Shown in pieces: positions 25,934 through 37,285 of a stretch of DNA of 64,000 nt (positions are counted from its first letter, which is position 1; each line of letters starts with the position of its first letter). The notes beneath the pieces are model-generated. The model worked only from the letters and a program-made list of their open reading frames with translations, was not told the origin of the DNA and made no database searches. The DNA comes from Brachionus manjavacas (Eukaryota > Rotifera > Eurotatoria > Ploima > Brachionidae), in the NCBI GenBank assembly GCA_019054805.1, contig JAHQIY010000033.1:1-64000 (forward strand), given 5' to 3'. The position numbers and the translations under genes were made by a program.

Positions 25934-26744
25934 TAGTAAACCAAGTAACAGGTTTATTTATAAACTAACACAGGTTTATTTTAAAATTTTTTGAGCAGAA
26001 TTTATTTTTAGTTTAGCTTTGGCTTTGTTTAGTTAGGATAATTAAAAAAAAATTTTTTCGAAATTTTTTATTGCTAGTATAATTAATCAGAAAATTTTTT
26101 TGTATTATTTTCTTAATGTTTTTGATAGAATCCCATCCTAAATTTTAAATCCAAAAGACTGGCTTGCTTTGAATACTTGAGTTAAATTAAAGGTTAAAAT
26201 ATTTTCATTTAAAAAAATGCAATTTTTAATTAATAATAATAACATAATAATAAAAAATATAGAAGACTAATGGAGCTGTCTGATTTTAACGTAATCCATC
26301 ATAATGATATACTTATTTGATTGAGAATAAAATATTTAGTTTCAGTAATTAAGTTTTAAAAATTAATTATTTAGTTTTGAACGAAATACAAGATTGTTTG
26401 TTTCACGTTTTAAACTTAAAGAAAAATTTGTAGTCCGAAATCCATATTTTTGTTAACTATTCAAATTTTGTATTGGTATTTTTGTGTAAAAATTCACAAC
26501 TAAACAAATTGGTCATAGAATTCTTCGAGTTGTTACTCTGAAGCCAGGTTTTAGATTTAGAGAGTAATCAGCATTTTTTGATGAGCAGTTTATTTGTTAA
26601 TATTCAACAATGGGACGATATACGAGAATAATATAAAGGTAAAACAATTTATATTTGTTTTTAATTATTTCAATTTTCAAAGTCAACTCAATAAGATTTG
26701 TATCAATATCAGTCTCGGGCAAATTTAAATAAAAAAACCAAAAA
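25934..26744. other. AT-rich stretch, no gene
   Basis: About 810 bp of AT-rich sequence between the truncated SET domain and satellite 2. I searched by eye in the + strand frames for the C-terminal SET and post-SET residues and found none. A short sequence near 26608-26637 (caacaatgggacgatatacg, followed by a possible gt donor) could be an exon but matches nothing I know. Confidence 0.6.
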
Positions 26745-29700
26745 AAAAATCAGGCTTTTGATTAGGAAATGGAAGAACAATTTCATAACTTGTATGAGAG
26801 AAGTGAAATTGATTTTCCATATTTGTTTCAAAAGCCTGATTTTTATCTAAAGTTCATTCAAGTACCTAAAAGCACAAAAAAATCAGGCTTTTTAATAAGA
26901 CATGGTAAAAAAAATTTCATAACTTGTATGAGAGAAGTGAAATTGGTTTTCCATAATTTATTCAAAAGCCTGATTTCGGTTTTGGACAAATTTTAGCATA
27001 AAAACCCAAAATTAAAATCAGGCCTTTGAGTAAGATTTGGAAAAAAAATTTCATAACTTGTATGAGAGAAGTGAAAATGGTTTTCCATATCTAATTCAAA
27101 AGCCTGATTTCAGTCTTGGGCTTAATTAAGTAACTAGAAGGAAACAAAAATCAGGCTTTTGATTAGGAAATGGGAGAACAATTTCATAACTTGTATGAGA
27201 GAAGTGAAATTGGTTTTCCATATTTGTTTCAAAAGCCTGATTTTTATCTAAAGTTCATTCAAGTACCTAAAAGCACAAAAAATCAGGCTTTTGAATAAGA
27301 CATGGTAAAAACAATTTCATAACTTGTATGAGAGAAGTGAAATTGGTTTTCCATATCTAATTCAAAAGCCTGATTTCAGTCTTGAGCTTAATTAAGTAAT
27401 TAAAAGGAAACAAAAATCAGGCTTTTGATTAGGAAATGGGAGAATAATTTCATAACTTGTATGAGAGAAGTGAAATTGGTTTTCCATATTTGTTTCAAAA
27501 GCCTGATTTCAGTTTTGGGCAAATTTAAGCATAAAAACCCAAAATTAAAATCAGGCTTTTTAATAAGACATGATAAAAACAATTTCATAACTTGTATGAG
27601 AGAAGTGAAATTGGTTTACCATATCTAATTCAAAAGCCTGATTTCAGTCTTGGGTTTATTAAGTAACTAGAAGGAAACAAAAATCAGGCTTTTGATGAGG
27701 AAATGGGAGAACAATTTCATAACTTGTATGAGAGAAGTGAAATTGATTTTCCATATTTGTTTCAAAAGCCTGATTTTTATCTAAAGTTCATTCAAGTACC
27801 TAAAAGCACAAAAAAATCAGGCTTTTGAATAAGACATGGTAAAAACAATTTCATAACTTGTATGAGAGAAGTGAAATTGGTTTTCCATATCTAATTCAAA
27901 AGCCTGATTTCAGTCTTGAGCTTAATTAAGTAATTAAAAGGAAACAAAAATCAGGCTTTTGATTAGGAAATGGGAGAATAATTTCATAACTTGTATGAGA
28001 GAAGTGAAATTGGTTTTCCATATTTTATTCAAAAGCCTGATTTCAGTTTTGGGCAAATTTAAGCATAAAAACCCAAAATTAAAATCAGGCTTTCTAATAA
28101 GAGATGGTAAAAACAATTTAATAACTTGTATAAGAGAAGTGATATTGGTTTTCCATATCTAATTCAAAAGCCTGATATCAGTCTTGAGCTTAATTAAGTT
28201 ATTAAAAGGAAACAAAAATCAGGCTTTTGATTAGGAAATGGGAGAATAATTTCATAACTTGTATGAGAGAAGTGAGATTGGTTTTCCATATTTTATTCAA
28301 AAGCCTGATTTCAGTTTTGGGCAAATTTAAGCATAAAAACCCAAAATTAAAATCAGGCCTTTGAGTAAGATTTGGAAAAACAATTTCATAACTTGTATGA
28401 GAGAAGTGAAATTGGTTTTCCATATTTGTTTCAAAAGCCTGATTTTTATCTAAAGTTCATTCAAGTACCTAAAAGCACAAAAAAATCAGGCTTTTGAATA
28501 AGACATGGTAAAAACAATTTCATAACTTGTATGAGAGAAGTGAAATTGGTTTTCCATATCTAATTCAAAAGCCTGATTTCAGTCTTGAGCTTAATTAAGT
28601 AATTAAAAGGAAACAAAAATCAGGCTTTTGATTAGGAAATGGGAGAATAATTTCATAACTTGTATGAGAGAAGTGAAATTGGTTTTCCATATTTTATTCA
28701 AAAGCCTGATTTCAGTTTTGGGCAAATTTAAGCATAAAAACCCAAAATTAAAATCAGGCTTTTTAATAAGACATGATAAAAACAATTTCATAACTTGTAT
28801 GAGAGAAGTGAAATTGGTTTACCATATCTAATTCAAAAGCCTGATTTCAGTCTTGAGCTTAATTAAGTTATTAAAAGGAAACAAAAATCAGGCTTTTGAT
28901 TAGGAAATGGGAGAATAATTTCATAACTTGTATGAGAGAAGTGAGATTGGTTTTCCATATTTTATTCAAAAGCCTGATTTCAGTTTTGGGCAAATTTAAG
29001 CATAAAAACCCAAAATTAAAATCAGGCCTTTGAGTAAGATTTGGAAAAACAATTTCATAACTTGTATGAGAGAAGTGAAATTGGTTTACCATATCTAATT
29101 CAAAAGCCTGATTTCAGTCTTGAGCTTAATTAAGTAACTAAAAGGAAACAAAAATCAGGCTTTTGATTAGGAAATGGGAGAATAATTTCATAACTTGTAT
29201 GAGAGAACTGAAATTGGTTTTCCATATTGTTTCAAAAGCCTAATTTTTATGTAAAGTTCATTCAAGTACCTAAAAGCACAAAAAAATCAGGCTTTTTAAT
29301 AAGACATGATAAAAACAATTTCATAACTTGTATGAGAGAAGTGAAATTGGTTTACCATATCTAATTCAAAAGCCTGATTTCAGTCTTGAGCTTAATTAAG
29401 TAATTAAAAGGAAACAAAAATCAGGCTTTTGATTAGGAAATGGGAGAATAATTTCATAACTTGTATGAGAGAAGTGAAATTGGTTTTCCATATTTTATTC
29501 AAAAGCCTGATTTCAGTTTTGGGCAAATTTAAGCATAAAAACCCAAAATTAAAATCAGGCCTTTGAGTAAGATTTGGAAAAACAATTTCATAACTTGTAT
29601 GAGAGAAGTGAAATTGGTTTACCATATCTAATTCAAAAGCCTGATTTCAGTCTTGAGCTTAATTAAGTTATTAAAAGGAAACAAAAATCAGGCTTTTGAT

Positions 29701-32700
29701 TAGGAAATGGGAGAATAATTTCATAACTTGTATGAGAGAAGTGAAATTGGTTTTCCATATTTTATTCAAAAGCCTGACTTCAGTTTTGGGCAAATTTAAG
29801 CATAAAAACCCAAAATTAAAATCAGGCCTTTGAGTAAGATTTGGAAAAACAATTTCATAACTTGTATGAGAGAAGTGAAATTGGTTTTCCATATCTAATT
29901 CAAAAGCCTGTTTCAGTCTTGGGCTTAATTAAGTAACTAGAAGGAAACAAAAATCAGGCTTTTGATGAGGAAATGGGAGAACAATTTCATAACTTGTATG
30001 AGAGAAGTGAAATTGATTTTCCATATTTGTTTCAAAAGCCTGATTTTTATCTAAAGTTCATTCAAGTACCTAAAAGCACAAAAAAATCAGGCTTTTGAAT
30101 AAGACATGGTAAAAACAATTTCATAACTTGTATGAGAGAAGTGAAATTGGTTTTCCATATCTAATTCAAAAGCCTGATTTCAGTCTTGAGCTTAATTAAG
30201 TAATTAAAAGAAAACTAAAATCAGGCTTTTGATTAGGAAATGGGAGAATAATTTCATAACTTGTATGAGAGAAGTGAAATTGGTTTTCCATATTTTATTC
30301 AAAAGCCTGATTTCAGTTTTGGGCAAATTTAAGCATAAAAACCCAAAATTAAAATCAGGCCTTTGAGTAAGATTTGGAAAAACAATTTCATAACTTGTAT
30401 GAGAGAAGTGAAATTGGTTTACCATATCTAATTCAAAAGCCTGATTTCAGTCTTGAGCTTAATTAAGTAATTAAAAGGAAACAAAAATCAGGCTTTTGAT
30501 TAGGAAATTGGAGAATAATTTCATAACTTGTATGAGAGAAGTGAAATTGGTTTTCCATATTTTATTCAAAAGCCTGATTTCAGTTTTGGGCAAATTTAAG
30601 CATAAAAACCCAAAATTAAAATCAGGCCTTTGAGTAAGATTTGGAAAAACAATTTCATAACTTGTATGAGAGAAGTGAAATTGGTTTACCATATCTAATT
30701 CAAAAGCCTGATTTCAGTCTTGAGCTTAATTAAGTTATTAAAAGGAAACAAAAATCAGGCTTTTGATTAGGAAATGGGAGAATAATTTCATAACTTGTAT
30801 GAGAGAAGTGAGATTGGTTTTCCATATTTTATTCAAAAGCCTGATTTCAGTTTTGGGCAAATTTAAGCATAAAAACCCAAAATTAAAATCAGGCCTTTGA
30901 GTAAGATTTGGAAAAACAATTTCATAACTTGTATGAGAGAAGTGAAATTGGTTTACCATATCTAATTCAAAAGCCTGATTTCAGTCTTGAGCTTAATTAA
31001 GTAACTAAAAGGAAACAAAAATCAGGCTTTTGATTAGGAAATTGGAGAACAATTTCATAACTTGTATGAGAGAACTGAAATTGGTTTTCCATATTGTTTC
31101 AAAAGCCTAATTTTTATGTAAAGTTCATTCAAGTACCTAAAAGCACAAAAAAATCAGGCTTTTTAATAAGACATGATAAAAACAATTTCATAACTTGTAT
31201 GAGAGAAGTGAAATTGGTTTACCATATCTAATTCAAAAGCCTGATTTCAGTCTTGAGCTTAATTAAGTTATTAAAAGGAAACAAAAATCAGGCTTTTGAT
31301 TAGGAAATGGGAGAATAATTTCATAACTTGTATGAGAGAAGTGAAATTGGTTTTCCATATTTTATTCAAAAGCCTGATTTCAGTTTTGGGCAAATTTAAG
31401 CATAAAAACCCAAAATTAAAATCAGGCCTTTGAGTAAGATTTGGAAAAACAATTTCATAACTTGTATGAGAGAAGTGAAATTGGTTTACCATATCTAATT
31501 AAAAAGCCTGATTTCAGTCTTGAGCTTAATTAAGTTATTAAAAGAAAACAAAAATCAGGCTTTTGATTAGGAAATGGGAGAATAATTTCATAACTTGTAT
31601 GAGAGAAGTGAGATTGGTTTTCCATATTTTATTCAAAAGCCTGATTTCAGTTTTGGGCAAATTTAAGCATAAAAACCCAAAATTAAAATCAGGCCTTTGA
31701 GTTAGATTTGGAAAAACAATTTCATAACTTGTATGAGAGAAGTGAAATTGGTCTTCCATATTTTATTCAAAAGCCTGATTTCAGTCTTGAGTTTAATTAA
31801 GTAACTAAAAGCAAAAAAAAAATCAGGCTTTTGATTAGGAAATGGGAGAACAATTTCATAACTTGTATGAGAGAACTGAAATTGGTTTTCCATAATGTTT
31901 CAAAAGCCTGATTTTTATGTAAAGTTCATTCAAGTACCTAAAAGCACAAAAAAATCAGGCTTTTTAATAAGACTTGGTAAAAACAATTTCATAACTTGTA
32001 TGAGAGAAGTGAAATTGGTTTTCCATATTTTATTCAAAAGCCTGATTTCAGTCTTGAGCTTAATTAAGTAACTAAAAGGAAACAAAAATCAGGCTTTTGA
32101 TTAGGAAATGGGAGAACAATTTCATAACTTGTATGAGAGAACTGAAATTGGTTTTCCATAATGTTTCAAAAGCCTGATTTTTATTTAAAGTTCATTCAAG
32201 TACCTAAAAGCACAAAAAATAAGGCTTTTGAATAAGACATGGTAAAAACAATTTCATAACTTGTATGAGAGAAGTGAAATTGGTTTTCCATATTTTATTC
32301 AAAAGCCTGATTTCAGTCTTGAGCTAAATAAAGTAACTAAAAGGAAACAAAAATCAGGCTTTTGATTAGGAAATGGGAGAACAATTTCATAACTTGTATG
32401 AGAGAAGTGAAATTGGTTTTCCATATTTGTTTCAAAAGCCTGATTTTTATCTAAAGTTCATTCAAGTACCTAAAAGCACAAAAAAATCAGGCTTTTGAAT
32501 AAGACATGGTAAAAACAATTTCATAACTTGTATGAGAGAAGTGAAATTGGTTTTCCATATTTATTTTAAAAGCCTGATTTTTATCTAAAGTTCATTCAAG
32601 TAACTAAAAGCACAAAAAAATCAGGCTTTTGAATAAGACATGGTAAAAACAATTTCATAACTTGTATGAGAGAAGTGAAATTGGTTTTCCATATCTAATT

Positions 32701-33003
32701 CAAAAGCCTGATTTCAGTCTTGAGCTTAATTAAGTAACTAAAAGGAAACAAAAATCAGGCTTTTGATTAGGAAATTGGAGAACAATTTCATAACTTGTAT
32801 GAGAGAAGTGAAATTGGTTTTCCATATTGTTTCAAAAGCCTGATTTCAGTCTTGAGCTTAATTAAGTAACTAAAAGGAGACAAAAATCAGTCTTTTGAAT
32901 TAGACATGGTAAAAACGATTTCATAACTTATTTGACATTAGTGAAAATGATTTTCCATTTTTTATTCACATGCTTGATTTCAGTCTTGAGCAAATTTAAG
33001 TAA
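26745..33003 (+). repeat. Satellite 2: ~133 bp units bounded by inverted repeats
   Basis: About 47 tandem units of roughly 133 bp, often as 267 bp dimers. Each unit opens with aaatcaggcttttgaat and closes with its reverse complement attcaaaagcctgattt. In between is a highly conserved core (aatttcataacttgtatgag, then agaagtgaaattggttttcc). Between units are ~40 bp linkers of at least three types: one with ctaaagttcattcaagtacc, one with ttttgggcaaatttaagc..cccaaaa, and one with cttgagcttaattaagtaa. The last unit (about 32887-33003) is diverged. The 60-73 residue frames that recur every 267 bp are products of the repeat. It has no similarity to satellite 1. Confidence 0.96.
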
Positions 33004-34480
33004 ATAAAACTTAAAAAATGTCAGAATTTTTATGTAAAATATAAAAAAAATTATTTTTTTTATTTTTAATCTTTGATTACATTTTAAAAATTTTTTTTTT
33101 TTAATTTAGTTTTGTCATTGCCATTTTTCGACATTCAAATCAAATTTCAACTTCGATGGAACTGCTTTTTCAGGTAGTATAAATTATTGGATGTATTTCT
33201 TATGAAATTCGTTTTCTTAACCTCTAGACTGATGGCTGATATTTTTCTTTTAAAGTCTCTAATTATCTGACTTCTTTAAATTTTATAAAATTAATAATAA
33301 TTTTAATTTTTTAATAATATAAAATTTAAAGAAGTAAGAAATTAAAAGATAGCTTAATTTAATCTTAAGCTTAATCCTTTTTTATAAATAGCAGATAAAT
33401 ATCATAGCCATTAGAGGGAGAATGAATTCTATAGCTCTGTAGGTAGGACATTTTCGGGCCGTACGCGTGGGACCGTACGTAAATATTCTTGCACATTAAT
33501 AAATTAATTAGGGCTGCCCACCCAGTAAGATTTCCGACAATGACATGGAGGCTTAACGACCCGAAGTGATCATTACCTTGAGGTTGACTTAACGACTCAT
33601 CTCTCATTGTATGCATGTGGCTCGGGAGTCCAAGGAGGCGCCTAAGTCGAGAACTTCATGTTCTAGCTGACTTTTGATCGAGTAGGCGAATCTGGAAGGC
33701 GAACTGAGATCATGCAAGGTTTCGAGAACAATATGATCTTTAGAGTTTTTAACCGGTCGTAAAAAATCTTTAATTCTTCATTTATTTTAAGATTTTTTTA
33801 ATTCGGATGGACACTTAATCGGGTATATGTGTAGAGGGATTCGATTTTTATCAATTTCTTTTACCGCTTGTTTCACAATAACTCGGTCTATTGAGAAATT
33901 ACTTACTAAAGAGTTGATAGGAGGAAGTCTTGTGCTCGAAGTTAACTCGGTTGGTGTCTGTCCTAGGTTTTTTTCAAATCAACATACGAAAAAATGATAT
34001 GATGCAATAGACGCAAGCAAACAATTTGTCTTTCAACACGAATGGTTATCAAAACAGATGATTTTTTTGATTTTTTTTATTAATTGTTTTTGTTAAATCT
34101 TTAATTTTTTGTTTTTTTTTTTTAATTTTTAATTATTTTAAATTAAATTTAGATTGATAAATAAATAATCACAATATCAAATCTTTTTTTTGTATTAAAT
34201 CAGTTGCTAATTATCGAAGAAAATTTATGAAAAAACATCATAGAATGCATAGAATTATGCTGTGTCAATTATCACTCAAAGAATTATCTGCTTTTCACCG
34301 TGAATACAAAAATAAACTTTTTAATTTATATTTTTGAATAACTGGTTAATAAATGATTTTTAATAAATTTTTTTTTTATTTCTTTTTTACAGTAATAACA
34401 AACTGTTTTAAATTTATTTTTACCACCTCTTTTATAAATCGTTTTTATTTTTTTACTTTAGATAATATACAAAAATTAAC
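33004..34480. other. Intergenic, with a GC-richer patch of unknown origin
   Basis: Mostly AT-rich. About 33390-33990 is clearly less AT-rich and contains ccgtacg twice (near 33464 and 33474) and long non-repetitive sequence. An 81-codon frame on the - strand (33371-33616) crosses it but resembles nothing I recognise. It could be an old retroelement or LTR fragment, but I see no LTR ends, primer-binding site or protein motif to support that. Confidence 0.5.
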
Positions 34481-35838
34481 ATGGTTAACCCAGCGAAACT
34501 CATTAAAAGGGATATCAGAGCCCTGCTCCGAAAAGCTTTTCATGAATTCAACAAAATTCATGGGGTTGGCGCATTAAACGCTCGAAAATTCAAAGAATTA
34601 ATGAAAGGTATCCTATTTTTCATTATTTTAATTTTATTAATTTTTAATTTAATTAGAAAAAGGTTTAAAATTTGACAAAAGTGACGAAGAAATAGCCAAC
34701 TTATCGAAAGAAAAAGGCTTGGTCAATTTTTGGGTGGAGTACGATGGTAAAGAAACTTTTAAAATAAGAGAATATGACGACGCGGTTTCACATGTCCTCA
34801 AATTCAAAAGTCATGAACTTGACTTAGAGGTAAATTTAAAATTACTTTTTCTTTTGGTAATTTTTAATTATTTTTTGTTAAGAGTGAATCTTTGTATTCG
34901 GAAAATCGAACGTTAAGTACTGTTTGTGATTCGAAAAAAGTATTTTTTATCTACTAATTTTATTTATCTTTAAATTATTTTTTAATAGATGTCAAATCGT
35001 GATCTGGATAAGGAACGAATTAAAAACTGTTTCCTTAAATGCAAAAAGCTGAAGGGAAATGAGCTTGGCATTGAGAACATTGATGAAATGAACGAATATT
35101 GCACTAGTACGTTTTACATATGATTAGAAGAATTTTTTTGTAATTTTTTATATTTATTAATTAAGTCAATAATATTGAACTTCCAGGCTTTCAAATGGAT
35201 GATTCAATATATTCAAGAAATATTGTCGGCTTTGATATCTTTCAAGGCATCTTCACCATAAAACAAAATGATAAAACGGAAGATGAAATGAAATCGATTA
35301 GAATTGCAAATAAAAATGTCAAATCGAGTATCACAATATCAAAACTAAGTGAATTTCAAGGCAAAGATGATAAAGATAAGCAACCCGAGATTATTGTCTC
35401 GTCAGAAGAAATTTCAAAAGAAACGACATCTGAAATAAAAGTAATGCTTTAACAAATTTTAAATATTAATGAACTTTAAATATTTTTAGGAAATTCCCGA
35501 ATATGTCCACCCAGACGATATTTATTTCGACTTTGATGAAATTTTGGACACGAGAGTCCGAAAAAATAAGCGTCAGGCAAAAATTAAGTGGTCCAAACTC
35601 GGCGGAATCGATTTCAAACCGTATTATTTATTTTAACTAAAAAAAAATTTTGTTTTTAGTTTTATAATTCTTTTTCAATAGTACTTGGGAGAATTTTTCA
35701 ATGATAAATCCTGGCTTTCAAAATGAAAGACCTGAGAGACCAGCAAAAGAAGATAGTGCAATTGTCCATATTTCTGACATGCAAAGTCAGAAAGGAACTT
35801 TGAATGAATTCAAAAAAAGGCGAAAATACAAATTTTAA
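34481..35838 (+). CDS. Chromodomain-like protein, six exons
   Basis: Six exons join with consistent phases through GT-AG introns of about 50-165 bp: about 34481-34607, 34657-34829, 34991-35106, 35187-35440, 35490-35620 and 35682-35838, for roughly 319 residues. The N-terminal part (MVNPAKLIKRDIRALLRKAF) is basic and unrecognised, and the middle is acidic/Ser-rich. Exons 5-6 encode FDFDEILDTRVRKNKRQAKI, KWSKLGG and, across the last intron, TWENFSMI. This matches the chromodomain pattern (aromatic-x-VE.IL.......Y.VKW.G....TWE...NL), including the aromatic positions that form the methyl-lysine cage. I infer a nuclear chromatin-binding protein, perhaps reading methylated histone tails. It heads a co-oriented, AT-rich gene cluster. 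Chromodomains also occur in integrases and transposon-encoded proteins, so element cargo is plausible. A polyadenylation-like aataaa lies just downstream (about 35868). Confidence 0.72.
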
Positions 35839-36505
35839 ATTAATAGATTTTATTTTTAGTTTTATTTTAAAATAAAATATTGATCATGAATCGTCATCTT
35901 CTAGAATTTTCTTCTTTCGCTTTCACTTTTAACTTGTAAGTCTTCAATTGCCTCAATTTTCATTATAAAAGAATTTTTTAATCTTTAATGCTTAAAGCAA
36001 CCATAAATGTGTTGATAAAAATGAAAAAATTCCATTTACAACAAAAAAACTAAGAAATTAGGTATTTTTTTTTTTCAAAAATTTTTAAAATGAAATTTTA
36101 AAAATTTTAAACTAAATTAATCAATTTTTGAATCAACTCTAGAATGAAAGCGTTGTGAGTTATAAAAAATAGATCAGGCAGACCAGAAGAAAAAAAATGG
36201 TTTATTTTTCTATTAAAATTTTTATTACCAATATATAATTAAAAAAAAATAAAATAATCAATAAATATTTTAAATTGAATCTTGTTCATTTTTAAAAAGA
36301 ATTTTTAAAGAAATTATTTTCTTTAAAATTTTCAATAAATAATTCAAAAAGCTCATAAATAGGCTTCTTTTATAATTTTATTTTACTTCTTTTTAATTAG
36401 AGTTCCCGCTTAGAGACGAAATAAATTTTGTTGTTTTTGAATTTAATATATTAAATTATTAATTATTCTACTTTATTTTTAGAAAATTAGAAATTTAAAC
36501 CGAAA
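35839..36505. other. AT-rich spacer, no gene
   Basis: Spacer between the chromodomain gene and the JAMM-like ORF. It holds a possible poly(A) signal and the left copy of a ~48 bp direct repeat. Nothing else is recognisable. Confidence 0.6.
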
Positions 36506-37234
36506 ATGTCCATACATATATCTAACATAATTAATGATCCACAAACAATGCATTTATCCTATGAAATGGGTGGTGTTTTCGAATTAGATACAGGAAATAT
36601 AGCCAATATTCAGAACGGAAGTCCAGAAACACTGTTACTGGAATCAATTCCAATATTTCCTATATCCGATGAACTAATTTCATGGCATACGCATGCAATT
36701 TCGTCGAATATCAGGAAAAATAACTATCAAGGACAGTTTGACGAAAATGAAATTAAAATTCATTTTGACGCATTTCCATCGCCAATCGATATTTAAAACT
36801 TACTGAAAGCAGCCTTTCATTATGAAGCTGACACTCAGGAAATTATCTTTTCTGAACAAGGCAACTTTATAATTCAAACATTTATTTTTTCCAATCAACA
36901 ATTGGATGAAATAAAAAAAAAAGAAATAGAAGAAGATATAAACGATATTTGTGATGTAATGTCGAATATCTCAGTGTCTTCTCATAATTGCGAAAGCATT
37001 TCTGTGGAGAATATAGTCGAAAACTATCTAGCAGATTGCGAAAATTCTAACATAAATTTTTTAAAATTAAGCATTTTTTTTAACTAATAATAACTTTAAT
37101 AAATTGATTTAAATAAAAATTTTGTTTATACCCAACCCTGAACAAATTATATTGATGATTCATTTTAAATAAAATATTTCAAAATCTTGTTCATTTTTTT
37201 AAAGAATTTTTAAAGAAATTATTTTCTTTAAAGC
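36285..37234 (+). repeat. ~48 bp direct repeats flanking the JAMM-like ORF
   Basis: A segment starting tcttgttcatttt and continuing aagaatttttaaagaaatta then ttttcttta occurs at about 36285-36333 and again at about 37185-37234, with only two or three differences. The repeat contains the inverted arms tttaaagaaa and tttctttaaa. The two copies bracket the 36506-37087 ORF, one upstream of it and one just before the transposase ATG. They could be shared promoter or terminator elements, or scars of a local duplication. Confidence 0.6.
36506..37087 (+). pseudogene. JAMM/MPN-like metalloprotease ORF with one in-frame stop
   Basis: One continuous frame from the ATG at 36506 to 37087, interrupted only by a TAA at 36794-36796. 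It would give about 193 codons. Residues read LLLESIPIFPISDELISWHT then HA, and after a ~28-residue insert DAFPSPIDI, then (past the stop) LLKAAFHYEADTQEIIFSEQ. The H-T-H at 36686-36694 and the S-P-I-D at 36779-36790 fit the zinc-binding H-x-H...S-x-x-D of JAB/MPN (JAMM) deubiquitinase-type proteases, followed by the usual helix and EIIFS.xG strand. The insert is longer than the canonical seven residues, so catalytic competence is uncertain. The tail is acidic and Ser-rich. The stop may be a real mutation, a sequencing error or an unrecognised intron. It lies about 200 bp upstream of the Ulp1-bearing transposase on the same strand. Confidence 0.45.
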
Positions 37235-37285
37235 AAACTCTTTACATCTGAAAATTAAAAAATTTAAATTTTAGTATTTATTAAA

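Noticed and set aside
26769..31893. Repeated 60-73 residue frames in satellite 2
   Set aside because: They recur every 267 bp by repetition of DNA. No splice, start context or domain supports translation.
26745..33003. CRISPR-like array
   Set aside because: Repeats are ~133 bp with long conserved cores, spacers are a few shared linker types rather than unique, and the context is a spliced eukaryotic genome.
33371..33616. 81-residue - strand ORF as a gene
   Set aside because: No recognisable motif or splice context. It lies in an unassigned patch that may be an old repeat.
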